Source: Solirubrobacterales bacterium | GTDB taxonomy: Bacteria > Actinomycetota > Thermoleophilia > Solirubrobacterales > 70-9 | Assembly: GCA_025450195.1 (NCBI GenBank) | Contig: JANWHW010000016.1 | Location: forward strand, 62,001-126,000 | Length of the DNA stretch: 64,000 bases | Direction of reading: 5' to 3' | Part shown: piece after piece, positions 9,273 through 19,127 of the stretch | Layout of the letters: the number at the start of each line of letters is the position of its first letter | How positions within the stretch are numbered: the first letter of the stretch is position 1 | Made by a program: the position numbers and the translations under genes | Notes under the pieces: model-generated | What the model saw: only the letters and a program-made list of their open reading frames with translations | Database searches by the model: none | What the model was told of the DNA's origin: nothing

Positions 9273-10003
9273 CCGGCGATGCCGGTGTGAATGGTGACGA
9301 TCCCACCCGCGAGGATCGTGTACCGAATCTGACCGAGACCGGCGGCCTCCATCTTCTCGGCCAGTCCGCGTGGGCCGGGGAAGGTGCGGACCGATTCGGC
9401 CAGGTAGGCGTAGGCCTCTGGATCGTCGGAGAGCCTGCCCAAGATCGGCGCGAGACGGTCGAACCAGAGCGAGTAGAAAGTCGAGAAAGGCCGCCGGCGA
9501 GGTTTGGTGAACTCCAGCACGACCAACCTGCCGCCGGGACGAAGCACTCGAGACATCTCCTGCAGGCCCCGGTCGCGATCGGCGAAGTTGCGAACGCCGA
9601 AGCCGACCGTCACCGCATCGAAGCGCCCGGCGTCATAGGGGAGTTTGAGGGCATCCGCCCACTCGAAGCGAACGCCTGAGGCCTCACGGCGAGCGGCCTT
9701 CTCTCGCGCCAAGTCGAGCATCGGCTCCGAGAAGTCGCAGCCGACGATGTGGCCCCCCGGAGCCACACGGCCGGCCAGCTCCAGCGCGAGATCGCCGGTG
9801 CCGCAGCAAACGTCGAGCGCGGACTCCCCCGGCTTCAGGGCAGCCTTATCGGCGGCACGCGCTCGCCAGCGGTGGTGAAGCCCCGCACTCATCAGGGAAT
9901 TGAGCAGGTCGTAGCGAGCCGCGACGCGGTCGAACATTAGGTTGACCTGCTCGGCGAACTGAGCGGATTCCCGCGAAGGCTTGGATCGGATATCAGGGTC
10001 CAT
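9269..10003 (-). CDS. menG: Demethylmenaquinone methyltransferase MenG/UbiE
   Basis: This class I SAM-dependent methyltransferase makes menaquinone from demethylmenaquinone in the last step of the pathway. Family signatures are YDLLNSLMSAGLHHRWR at residues 31-47 and the SAM-binding loop LDVCCGTGDLALELA at about 63-77. NFADRDRGLQEMSRVLRPGG follows in the middle of the domain. The length of 244 residues is normal. It lies 16 bp downstream of the cytochrome bc genes and overlaps the polyprenyl diphosphate synthase gene by 4 nt. One transcript therefore probably makes both the quinone and the quinol oxidase complex that uses it. Confidence 0.95.
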   Translation of the reverse strand: MDPDIRSKPSRESAQFAEQVNLMFDRVAARYDLLNSLMSAGLHHRWRARAADKAALKPGESALDVCCGTGDLALELAGRVAPGGHIVGCDFSEPMLDLAREKAARREASGVRFEWADALKLPYDAGRFDAVTVGFGVRNFADRDRGLQEMSRVLRPGGRLVVLEFTKPRRRPFSTFYSLWFDRLAPILGRLSDDPEAYAYLAESVRTFPGPRGLAEKMEAAGLGQIRYTILAGGIVTIHTGIAG

Positions 10004-10019
10004 GTCTGCGGACCCGAGG

Positions 10020-10718
10020 TTAATCGAGCGAGGCTAGGAAATCGGAAAGCTGGTTGAGCTTTTTCGGCGGCAGGTCGCGGAAGGCAGGCATCTCGGCTGG
10101 GCCGATTTCGACCGAGCGGATGATCGCCGCCCGCGGCAGCTGACTGCCGATGTGGGTCAGGTCGGGGCCAAGGTCGCCGCCGTTCTCACCGATCTTGTGG
10201 CAGGCGAGGCAACCGCTGCCGGCGACGACCTCCTTGCCGGCCTCGTACTGCGGGGGCACCTTCATCTCGATCTCGGTCGGCGAGCCGCCGATCGCGCCGA
10301 GGTAGGTGAGGTAGGCCATTGCGACGATCGTCAGGCAGCCGGCGGTGGTCGCTATGGGCCGGCGGCCGGGGTGCCGCTCGGGGCCGCGGTCATAGAAGGG
10401 AAGCAGGAGCAGAAGCACCATGCAGATGGTCGGGATGCCAATCGTCGCGACCGGAACGAGCTCCGGCGGCTTGATCACGCGCAGGAGCTCGAAGAGGAAG
10501 AAGAAGTACCACTCGGGCCGCGGCACGTAGGTGGTCGTCGTCGGGTCGGCCTTGGGGCCCTGCTCGGCGCCGAGGATGATCGACATCGCAATGATCACGC
10601 CGACGACGATCAGCGCCATCGTCGAGTCCTTCATCACCGCGTAGGGGAAGAAGGGCTTGCCCTTCTTCTTGAGGAACTCGTACTCCTCGAGGTATGCCTG
10701 CTTGTCCTTGGCCTTCAT
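10020..10718 (-). CDS. qcrC: Menaquinol:cytochrome c reductase subunit QcrC (b C-terminal half fused to cytochrome c)
   Basis: The 232-residue protein joins two parts. Residues 1-145 match the C-terminal half of cytochrome b (subunit IV type), with the quinol-site PEWY motif at residues 69-72 followed by membrane helices. Residues 155-232 form a cytochrome c domain with CLACH at 170-174 and a probable axial Met at 210. This split and fusion is the arrangement of Bacillus-type menaquinol:cytochrome c reductases, in contrast to the single-chain cytochrome b of most actinobacteria. The start overlaps the qcrB stop as ATGA. The heme c must be exported and attached on the outer membrane face. Confidence 0.93.
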   Translation of the reverse strand: MKAKDKQAYLEEYEFLKKKGKPFFPYAVMKDSTMALIVVGVIIAMSIILGAEQGPKADPTTTTYVPRPEWYFFFLFELLRVIKPPELVPVATIGIPTICMVLLLLLPFYDRGPERHPGRRPIATTAGCLTIVAMAYLTYLGAIGGSPTEIEMKVPPQYEAGKEVVAGSGCLACHKIGENGGDLGPDLTHIGSQLPRAAIIRSVEIGPAEMPAFRDLPPKKLNQLSDFLASLD

Positions 10719-11605
10719 CGGGGCGGCGGAGCTCCATTGCCCTCGGCGCCGGCATCGAGCTGAGATACCGGTGCGGCGATCTTGGGCTTCTCGGCCCGCA
10801 CCCAGGGCGGCGCGGTGGTACCGAGCTTGACGACAAGGTAGAGGTGGGCACCGATCAGGGCGATGATCGCGCCGGGAAGGAGGAGCATGTGGATCGCGTA
10901 GAAGCGGGAGAGCGTGGTGGCGCCGAGCTCGGGCCCGGCGCGCAGGAAGTCACTGAGGTACGGGCCGACCACCGGGCCGGTGCCGTTGATGTTGATGCCG
11001 ACGACCGAGGCCCAGAAGGAGCGCTGGTCGAAGGGCAGCAGGTAACCGGTGAAGGCCATCGTCATCGTCAGGATCAGCAGCACCACTCCGATCACCCAGT
11101 TCAGCTCCCGCGGGTACTTGTAGGCGCCGAAGAAGAAGGTGCGGCCCATGTGGAGGAAGATCAGGATCACCATCAGGCTCGATCCCCACTTGTGCATCCC
11201 ATGCACGAACTGGCCGAGGAAGACGTCGTTGTTGATGTGGGATATGGAGGCGTAGGCCTCGGTCGGCGACGGCGTGTAGAACATCGCCAGGAAGACTCCG
11301 GTGACCGCCTGAACGATGAAGGCGAAAAGGGCGGCGGAGCCGAGGGTGTAGAACCAGTTCGTCCCCTTCGGCACCTTGCGGTAGAGCATCCCGGTGAGGA
11401 AGCCCGAGGCCGCGGTGCGCTGGTCGACCCAGGCGAGGACGTCGGCGGGAGCATCCTTCGCTTTGTCGGTGAGGCGCTCGGTGTCCGAGGGGCGCTCGGG
11501 CGGCGATGTCTTCAAATCGGCGGGAGCGGCGTTCTTGGAGCCGTTGCCCTCGCCGGGCTTCGCGGGTTTGCGAAGCGGCGCCGGAATCAGAGAGTCGAGT
11601 TTCAT
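10715..11605 (-). CDS. qcrB: Menaquinol:cytochrome c reductase cytochrome b subunit QcrB (b6 type)
   Basis: This is the N-terminal, heme-carrying half of cytochrome b, with four core membrane helices. Heme-ligand histidines lie in HGMHKWGSSLMVILIFLHMG and in FYAIHMLLLPGAIIALIGAH. The quinol-oxidation-site helix contains FTGYLLPFDQRSFWA. A hydrophilic extension of about 75 residues precedes the first conserved segment, which is longer than in b6 proteins. The C-terminal tail is also extended by an alanine/proline-rich piece. It sits between qcrA (13 bp away) and qcrC (4-nt overlap), so the complex is built from one operon. Confidence 0.94.
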   Translation of the reverse strand: MKLDSLIPAPLRKPAKPGEGNGSKNAAPADLKTSPPERPSDTERLTDKAKDAPADVLAWVDQRTAASGFLTGMLYRKVPKGTNWFYTLGSAALFAFIVQAVTGVFLAMFYTPSPTEAYASISHINNDVFLGQFVHGMHKWGSSLMVILIFLHMGRTFFFGAYKYPRELNWVIGVVLLILTMTMAFTGYLLPFDQRSFWASVVGININGTGPVVGPYLSDFLRAGPELGATTLSRFYAIHMLLLPGAIIALIGAHLYLVVKLGTTAPPWVRAEKPKIAAPVSQLDAGAEGNGAPPPR

Positions 11606-11618
11606 GGTCGACTAGCCC

Positions 11619-12296
11619 TCATCCGCTCGGCGGCGGGAAGGTGGATGGACGGGGCGGGTAGAGGTATTCCCAGATGCCGCCCGTGAACTCGCCGGGGTCC
11701 CGGGCACGAACCGGCTCCAGCTGCGAGGTGACGCTGTACCGCGGGCCGAGCTCGACCTGACCGTTGCGGATACGGGTTTGGAATCGATCGAGGGGGCGCA
11801 CCGGCGGGCCGCCGATGACCTTGCCGACGAAGTCGTAGACGCCGCCATGGCAGGGGCAGATGAAATTGCCGGCCGCCTCGACGAAGCGAACGGGACAACC
11901 GAGGTGTGCGCACCGATTGGACACGGCGATGATTTCGCGGGGGTCCTCCCCCAACTGCTTCGAGCCCTTGCGCACGTACGCGGTGGTCTTGCCGGCGTCG
12001 CCGATCCCCTGGGTTTCGGTGAAGACGACCTGGCGGTAGGTGTCCTCGACGAAATCGTCGAGGGGGCCGACCGCCTCCCAGCGCTCCTTGCCGCGCTCGA
12101 AGATCGGCGCGATGGCGAAGCCGACGGCGGGAAGGACGATCGCGGCGCCAGCCAAGCCACCGATGCCCTGGGCGGCGATCGTGAAGGCGTGACGGCGCGT
12201 CATCGACTCTCCCTCGAAGTAGCCGCGGGGGAGGGGCTTTGGCCGCTCGCCGGCCGCTGCCTCAGGCTCGTTTCTCTTGTCCATTTCTTCAGCCAC
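11619..12296 (-). CDS. qcrA: Rieske iron-sulfur subunit QcrA, Tat-type signal anchor
   Basis: The Rieske protein shuttles electrons from quinol at the bc complex to cytochrome c. The [2Fe-2S] ligands are visible as CAHLGC (C129, H131, with C134 for the disulfide) and CPCHGG (C147, C149 for the disulfide, H150). MTRRHAFTI at about 32-40 followed by a hydrophobic helix is a twin-arginine signal anchor, as expected for a cofactor-loaded protein exported folded. tatA and tatC are encoded 4 kb away. The GTG at 12296 begins the operon. An in-frame ATG four codons later is an alternative start. A divergent MMPL gene lies 156 bp upstream. Confidence 0.96.
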   Translation of the reverse strand: MAEEMDKRNEPEAAAGERPKPLPRGYFEGESMTRRHAFTIAAQGIGGLAGAAIVLPAVGFAIAPIFERGKERWEAVGPLDDFVEDTYRQVVFTETQGIGDAGKTTAYVRKGSKQLGEDPREIIAVSNRCAHLGCPVRFVEAAGNFICPCHGGVYDFVGKVIGGPPVRPLDRFQTRIRNGQVELGPRYSVTSQLEPVRARDPGEFTGGIWEYLYPPRPSTFPPPSG

Positions 12297-12437
12297 GATT
12301 TGCCAGGTAAAGCGTCGCGGAGTTTATTGCCTCGGCGACGGGACTGAGGTTGAGCTTGCCAGCGGCGCCATGCTGAGCGCGTTTGCCGATTGTGTAGGCA
12401 GAGTTAACGATCGGCCGTCGCCCCCTCATACCCTTGG

Positions 12438-12443
12438 TATAAG
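12438..12443 (+). promoter_or_regulatory. Candidate -10 box of the second MMPL gene
   Basis: TATAAG ends 9 bp before the ATG at 12453. No Shine-Dalgarno sequence is visible, so the transcript may be leaderless or nearly so. The -35 region is unconvincing. Confidence 0.35.
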
Positions 12444-12452
12444 CGTCAGCGA

Positions 12453-15400
12453 ATGCGCTTGGGCCGGCATCTGGGGAAGGGACAGCGAGAGTCGGTGCCG
12501 CTCTCGCTTCGATATCCACGAGCCCTGCTCGCCGTAGCCCTGGTTCTGATCGCGGTGCTCGCGCTGCTTGGCCTGGGCGTCGACGAGAAGCTCCGCCCCA
12601 CGTCCCTGGACGTTCCCGGAACCGAATCGGCCGGCGCCAACTCTTTGCTTCACCGCTACTTTGGCGATACCGCGCCCTTCGCGATCCTCCTGCAGGGCCC
12701 AGAGCAAGAGCTCGACGCGAAGGGTCCGAACCTGATCCGCGCACTGCGCGCCGATCCCGCCGTATCGACGATCTCGCCCTGGGATCGCGGCAGCGTGGAG
12801 CGGCTTCGTCCTGGGCCCCGCAAGGCGCTGGTCTTGGTCGATTTCCACGTCGACGCCGAGGAGGCGGTGAGCGAGACCGTCCCTCGGCTCGACCGCACCC
12901 TCGAAGAAGAGATCTCGCCACCGGTAAGCGCGACGCAAACAGGCTTCGCGACCCTCTCCCGCGCCATTCAAGACGAATCGGTCCGCTCCACTCGGCTGGC
13001 CGAGCGAATCGCGATCCCGTTCCTGCTGCTGGTATTGCTGCTCGTCTTCCGCTCGCCGGTCGCGGCTGCGATCCCACTCGCCTTCGGAGCGATCGCGGTG
13101 ACCGCCTCGCGGGGCGTGCTCTCGATCCTCGCCCCGTGGATCGCGATCGACGGTTTTGCGCTGACCGTCTGCACGATGATGGGCTTGGCGCTCGGCGTCG
13201 ACTACTCGCTGCTGATGGTCTCCCGCTTTCGCGAGGAGCTCTCGACGGGGTCCACTCCCTTGGAGGCGGCGTGGATGACGCGGCGCACCGCCGGTCGCAC
13301 CACGATCTTCGCCGGCTCGACGCTCTTCCTGGCGATGCTGGTGACGATCTTCGTGATGCCCGGGACGCTGCTCGTCTCGCTCGCCGGAACGGCGATCGCG
13401 GTGACCGGGATCAGCGTCCTTGTTTCCGCTCTCGTCGCTCCGCCCCTCCTGATGCTGCTGGGACAGAACGTCAACCGCTGGCGGATCGGCGGTGGCGAGG
13501 ATCGGGGTGGCTTGATGGCTCTGGTTGGAGCGACCCTGAGCCGGCCCCGGCTGGCGGTCGCGCTGATCGGAGGGATCTTGCTGCTGCTGGCGCTTCCGGT
13601 TCTCGATCTGAAGACAGGGCCGCCCAGCGCCGAGGAGCTGCCTGCCTCCAATCCCGCTCGCGAGGACTCCGAACTCATCGCTGAGACGATCGGCCCCGGC
13701 TGGGACGCTCCGTTCGTGGTCGTCGCGGTGGCCAACGACGGAACAGTCGCCGACCCAGCGAGCCTCGCGGCGCTCTCGCGCTGGCAGAGGAGGATCGCCG
13801 CCGACCCCGGCGTGCAAGCGGTGGTTGGGCCCGCCCAGGTCAGGCGACGCACGGCGCCGCTGAGGGAGGAAGGCAACCGGCTGCTGGCGGGCGGCGGCGA
13901 TGCAAGCCCAGGGGACCTGCAGAAACTGGGGACCCGGCTCGGCGACGCCGCGTCAGGCGTCGAGCAGCTCCGCTCCGGGCTTTCCGCGGCCTCCTACGGG
14001 GCCGGCCTGCTCGCTACGGGCTCGGGGCGCGCCGGGGCAGGAGCGGCGCAGATCGAAGCGGGCCTCGGCCGCGTTGCGAGCGGAGCGGAGCGCGCCGTCA
14101 CGTCGCTGGACCGCCTTGCCGACGGTACGGAGACTTTGGCCGAGGGGCAGCGGACTGCCCAACTGGGAGCGCTCTCGCTGAAGTTCGGCTTGATCGACCT
14201 CCTCCCGAACTTGCGTCGCAACGGGCTCAACCGTGCCCGCCGCCTGCGGGCTGATCTGACGCAGCGCGCGGCAACCGACCCCACTCTCGAAGCCGAGGCG
14301 ACGGAAGCCGAAAAGCTGGTGAGAGGGCTGGCCGCGGCGCGGAACGAAGTAAAGGAACTCCGCAGCCTTGCCACCAGGCTCTACGCCGGCCAGACGAAGC
14401 TCGCAAACGCCGGCCAAAAACTGCACAAGGGAACGGAGCGGTTGGCCGATGCGGCGGCCGATCTGCCGGGTGGATTGGAGCGTCTGCAAGAAGGGACCTC
14501 GCAGCTGGTCGGCGGCCTCGACCGCCTCCGTGGCGGCGCCGACACGCTCGAACAGCGACTGGCCGAAGGCTTTCACCGCTCGCGACCGCTGCAAACCGGG
14601 CTGCGGCGAGCCAACGTCGACGTGACCGTCAGCGCCGCCCGCTTCGAGCGTCGCGTCGATCGCTTGCGACGCTCCTCGCCGGGCATCTTCGACTCCGGGT
14701 ATTTCGTCCTCTCAGCGCTGCAGGGCGCACCGGAGGAGGAGCGCCAGCGCGTCTCTCAAATCGTCGACCTCGCACACGGCGGTCAGGCGGCTCAGATCGT
14801 GGTCATTCCCCGGTATACGTTCAACACGCCTGGGTCTGAAGCCTTGAATGCCCGCCTCAAGCAGGCCGCCGCGGGGCTTGCCGGCGCGACCGGCGCCTCG
14901 ACCGGGGTCACCGGCGGGGCAGCGGAACTGATCGATTACACCGACGAGATCTCCAGCCGGATTCCGATCGTGATCGCGGTCATCACGCTCGCGACCTTCT
15001 TGATCCTCGTCGTCATCCTGCGGGCACTTCTGCTCGCGGCGCTTGCGGTGGCGCTCAACCTCGTCACCGTCGCCGTCGCGTTCGGAGTGCTGACCCTGCT
15101 TTTCAACGTCCCGGAGGGGTGGCCGCTGGGCGGACGCACCTACGTCGACGCGATCAGCGCCGCCGGGATCTTCGGCATCGTCTTCGGGCTCTCGATCGAC
15201 TACGCGGTGTTCCTGCTGATGCGGATGCGCGAGCACTACGAGAACGGCGCCTCCAACGAGGAGGCGATTGCCTTCGGCCTCGAGAAGACGGCTCGGGTGA
15301 TCACCGGCGCCGCGGCGATCATGACGGCTGTCTTCGCCGTCTTCGCCGCAGCGAAGATCGCGACAGTGAGCCAGCTGGGGATTGGGCTGACCGTCGCCGT

Positions 15401-15539
15401 GGTGCTCGATGCGACGGTGGTTCGAATCGTCCTGCTGCCGGCCCTGATGCTGATGCTGGGCGACCGAGTTTGGTGGCTGCCGCAGTGGCTGGAAAAGTTC
15501 CTGCCGAAGATCGATCTTCACGGCTCCCGCGCGGGTTAA
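12453..15539 (+). CDS. MMPL-family RND transporter, 1028 aa, paralogue of 1387-4707
   Basis: This is a second MMPL exporter with the same architecture as the first: TM1 near residues 23-40, a membrane block around 175-340 with GLALGVDYSLLMVSRFREE, and a C-terminal block with FGLSIDYAVFLLMRMREHY. Many segments are near-identical between the two proteins (for example ETGVTGGAAE-like and TRRTAGRTTIFAGSTL), so the pair arose by duplication. The central helical insert (QKLGTRLGDAASGVEQLRSG onwards) is also shared, but it is shorter here. The substrate is unknown. It is divergent from qcrA and followed by a small secreted-protein gene 129 bp downstream. Confidence 0.92.
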   Translation: MRLGRHLGKGQRESVPLSLRYPRALLAVALVLIAVLALLGLGVDEKLRPTSLDVPGTESAGANSLLHRYFGDTAPFAILLQGPEQELDAKGPNLIRALRADPAVSTISPWDRGSVERLRPGPRKALVLVDFHVDAEEAVSETVPRLDRTLEEEISPPVSATQTGFATLSRAIQDESVRSTRLAERIAIPFLLLVLLLVFRSPVAAAIPLAFGAIAVTASRGVLSILAPWIAIDGFALTVCTMMGLALGVDYSLLMVSRFREELSTGSTPLEAAWMTRRTAGRTTIFAGSTLFLAMLVTIFVMPGTLLVSLAGTAIAVTGISVLVSALVAPPLLMLLGQNVNRWRIGGGEDRGGLMALVGATLSRPRLAVALIGGILLLLALPVLDLKTGPPSAEELPASNPAREDSELIAETIGPGWDAPFVVVAVANDGTVADPASLAALSRWQRRIAADPGVQAVVGPAQVRRRTAPLREEGNRLLAGGGDASPGDLQKLGTRLGDAASGVEQLRSGLSAASYGAGLLATGSGRAGAGAAQIEAGLGRVASGAERAVTSLDRLADGTETLAEGQRTAQLGALSLKFGLIDLLPNLRRNGLNRARRLRADLTQRAATDPTLEAEATEAEKLVRGLAAARNEVKELRSLATRLYAGQTKLANAGQKLHKGTERLADAAADLPGGLERLQEGTSQLVGGLDRLRGGADTLEQRLAEGFHRSRPLQTGLRRANVDVTVSAARFERRVDRLRRSSPGIFDSGYFVLSALQGAPEEERQRVSQIVDLAHGGQAAQIVVIPRYTFNTPGSEALNARLKQAAAGLAGATGASTGVTGGAAELIDYTDEISSRIPIVIAVITLATFLILVVILRALLLAALAVALNLVTVAVAFGVLTLLFNVPEGWPLGGRTYVDAISAAGIFGIVFGLSIDYAVFLLMRMREHYENGASNEEAIAFGLEKTARVITGAAAIMTAVFAVFAAAKIATVSQLGIGLTVAVVLDATVVRIVLLPALMLMLGDRVWWLPQWLEKFLPKIDLHGSRAG

Positions 15540-15668
15540 ATACACGAGAAGCGTCCTGGAACTGGGCGGGGGACCCTCGGAAGTTCCTGTAATTTTGGTC
15601 GCGGGTCGGGCACCGGTGAGTTGCGTTGCACACCGGCACAGCCCCTGAATCAATAGGAGAGTCGACAC

Positions 15669-16184
15669 GTGGAAAGCTTGGCTGCGAAATCGTCCTTGCC
15701 CAGACTGGGCCTTGCCATTTTGGCGGCGCTTGTGGTCATGGTCCCCACCGCGATGGCGGCAGAAGACCCAGCCGTGGTGGAAGCCAGGAAGGTCTACCGC
15801 GAACAGGTCGAACCGATCTGCAAGAAGAGCACCGAAGACAACTCTCGCGTTCTCAAGGGCGTTGAAGCTCAGGTGAACAATGGCGCTCTGGTCCCCGCGG
15901 GCAAGCGATTCATTCGCGCCTCGAACATCTTCGGAACGGCGGTGGCGAAGCTCGCAAAAGTGCCTCGCCCGAGCGCAGATGCGTCAACGCTGAAGGAATG
16001 GATCGGCTACCTGACAGAAGAGAGGTCGCTGCTGCAGAAGATCGGGCAGGCTCTGAAGGCCAAAAAGGAGAACAAGGCCAGGACCTTCGCGACGTCGCTG
16101 AATCGCACCAACAAAAAAGCGAACAACGCAGTCATCGAATTCGAATTCCACCACTGCGAAATCGACTCCAGCAAGTTCCTTTAG
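15669..16184 (+). CDS. Small secreted hypothetical protein, 171 aa
   Basis: A GTG start at 15669 follows an AGGAGAG motif. The protein has a clear signal peptide (hydrophobic LGLAILAALVVMVPTAMA with cleavage after AMA) and a mature helical, lysine-rich domain of about 140 residues. Two cysteines, one near the mature N-terminus (EPICKK) and one near the C-terminus (FHHCEID), could form a disulfide. I do not recognise the family. It may belong functionally with the upstream MMPL transporter, but only proximity suggests this. It is convergent with the hem operon. Confidence 0.7.
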   Translation: MESLAAKSSLPRLGLAILAALVVMVPTAMAAEDPAVVEARKVYREQVEPICKKSTEDNSRVLKGVEAQVNNGALVPAGKRFIRASNIFGTAVAKLAKVPRPSADASTLKEWIGYLTEERSLLQKIGQALKAKKENKARTFATSLNRTNKKANNAVIEFEFHHCEIDSSKFL

Positions 16185-16222
16185 AGCCTTGAGCCGACCG
16201 GTCTACCCCTGCTATTCGGGGG

Positions 16223-16653
16223 TCAGAGCGGATTCGTGCCACCGATCGCGGCAACCGACTCCTGCCACAGCGCCGGCACCTCGTCGACCCGACTCTCGGC
16301 GTGCAACTGGGCGCAGCGGCTGATCAGGTCGGCAAGCACGTGGACGGCCTCGGTGTCTCCGAGCGCGGCCAGCCGCTCGATGCCCAGCGCATAGAGGTAA
16401 TCGCCTGCGAGGAGGGCCAGGTCGGGGTCGTGCCCGGCGAGCAGTCGCGATTCGCCGTAGTGGAGAAGGTAGCCCTCGCGAACCGACTCGATAACGAGCG
16501 AGTACTCGGTGGGGGCGGTGGCTGCCCGCGGACCGGCGGCTGCCAATGGGCCGTAGACGGGCTCCTCGCTGGGCTCGACCACGTGCGCCGAGATCGGCGT
16601 GTCCTCGTCGCGCAGCTGAGCGGCGAGGAGCTCCAGTGCCATCGAAGGGTCGC

Positions 16654-16657
<4 letters not shown>
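16223..16657 (-). CDS. Small all-helical protein downstream of hemL, 144 aa
   Basis: The GTG at 16657 overlaps the hemL stop as GTGA. This coupled start is much better than an upstream start that would overlap hemL by 170 bp. The protein is predicted all-helical. The segment LLAGDYLYALGIERLAALGD resembles the helix after the first aspartate-rich motif in polyprenyl diphosphate synthases, but no DDxxD motif exists here and the protein is less than half the length of those enzymes. It could be a degenerate relative that keeps only the helical core. The function is unknown; it is the last gene of the hem operon. Confidence 0.72.
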
Positions 16658-17917
<1,260 letters not shown>

Positions 17918-17922
<5 letters not shown>

Positions 17923-18052
17923 GCCTAGGTGCCTATCACGATGGGGGCGAAACGTCTTGCACTTTTCCCGCGCTGCGGGCGGTGGACAACCAGCGACTGT
18001 CTTCGGGAAAAGTTAAGTGGAGTCCCCATCTTGATAGGCACCTAGGCATGCT
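17918..18052. repeat. 135-bp nested inverted-repeat element (MITE/REP-like)
   Basis: The arms at 17918-17946 and 18024-18052 are inverted copies, 28 of 29 bases identical (AGCATGCCTAGG... core). Inside, ACTTTTCCCG at 17961-17970 pairs perfectly with 18004-18013. The left arm contains the hemL ATG and the right arm the stop of the upstream gene. No target-site duplication or ORF is seen. Confidence 0.85.
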
Positions 18053-19127
18053 CAGCTTCCCACCGGGCGTAATCGTCGGTGAAGTAGTGAAGCCGGATCT
18101 TCTTGTACTCGGTTGAGGAGTAGAGGGTGGCGCGCCCGTCCGGGCCGATCCCGCACTCATCCGCGATCGAGTCGAGAATCGCGTCGCACTCTTCCTTGGA
18201 ACGCCCGTGGGCCATCGTGAAGACGCTGTAGGGCCAATCCTCGTAGGTGGGGCGCTGGTAGCAGTGCGAGATGCCGCGGAAGGACGCCATCCGCCGGCCC
18301 GTCTCCATGATCTCGGGCTCCGGGACCTTCCAGACACCCATGCCGTTAGCGGAGAAGCCGGCGCGGCGGTGGTAGAGGATCGCCGCCACACGGCGCAATA
18401 TCTTGCGATCGACCATGCCCCGCAGGTGGGTGAGGAGACCCTCGACATCGAGGCCAAGCTCGGCGGCGGCCTCGTCATAGGGCCGCTCGACCGGCTCCAT
18501 CGGCCCCTGCAGCGCACAGATCACGGCGATGTCGTGCTCGTCATAGGGCTGGGGGTCGAGCTCGCGGGGCGGAGAAGCGTCGACCGCTGAGGCCAGCTCA
18601 TCGGTTCCCTTCTCCATCTCCAGGTTCATGTTGATCTTGAACAGGGTCAGAGTCGGGAGCTCCCGCATCGACTCGGCTCCGGTCTGCCGCATCAAGACCT
18701 CCAGGGTGCCCTCCAGCCCGAGCTCGGAATCGGGCGGGGTGGCGATCGTGAACCAGAGGTTGAAGTCGTGGGTGCGCAGGTAATTGTGGGAGACGCCGGG
18801 GTGAGCATTGACGGCGGCGGCGGCGCGCTGGGGATGCTCCGCGTCGACCTTCGCCGCGACCAGCATCGACTCATAGCCCAGGGCACGGGTGTCGAAGATC
18901 GGGGTGATCTCGCGGATGATCCGCTCGTCCAGCAGGCGCCGGGTGCGAGTAAGGACGTCGTCGAGGTCCATTTCAGCCTCGGCGGCGACCAGCGCGAACG
19001 GCTGCGGGTCGAGGGGGAAGCTCGACTGCAGCAGGTTCATCAACCGCTTGTCCGCCTCGTCCAGCGGAATCGCGGCGCCGTCCTTGCGGGATCGAGCCTT
19101 CGATTTGGGGAGCTTCACCGGAGCCAT
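18042..19127 (-). CDS. Fused AhbA-AhbB-like (siroheme decarboxylase/NirDL family) protein, 361 aa
   Basis: The protein holds two AsnC/Lrp-like halves in tandem. Residues about 22-170 begin with a winged-helix part (DEADKRLMNLLQSSFPLD) and contain SHNYLRTHDFNLWF at 113-126, as in AhbA/NirD. Residues about 195-361 contain HRRAGFSANGMGVWKVPE and SHCYQRPTYEDWPY at 287-300 followed by MAHG (H307), as in AhbB/NirL. In known systems AhbA and AhbB are separate subunits that decarboxylate siroheme to didecarboxysiroheme. The ATG at 19127 follows a strong AAGGAGG and overlaps hemB by 13 nt. A longer start at 19226 is less likely. Automated tools may call it an Lrp/AsnC regulator. The enzymatic role here is inference. 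Confidence 0.85.
   Translation of the reverse strand: MAPVKLPKSKARSRKDGAAIPLDEADKRLMNLLQSSFPLDPQPFALVAAEAEMDLDDVLTRTRRLLDERIIREITPIFDTRALGYESMLVAAKVDAEHPQRAAAAVNAHPGVSHNYLRTHDFNLWFTIATPPDSELGLEGTLEVLMRQTGAESMRELPTLTLFKINMNLEMEKGTDELASAVDASPPRELDPQPYDEHDIAVICALQGPMEPVERPYDEAAAELGLDVEGLLTHLRGMVDRKILRRVAAILYHRRAGFSANGMGVWKVPEPEIMETGRRMASFRGISHCYQRPTYEDWPYSVFTMAHGRSKEECDAILDSIADECGIGPDGRATLYSSTEYKKIRLHYFTDDYARWEAEHA

Noticed and set aside
12426-13817. 463-residue minus-strand frame in the second MMPL gene
   Set aside because: Antisense to conserved MMPL membrane helices, with no family signal.
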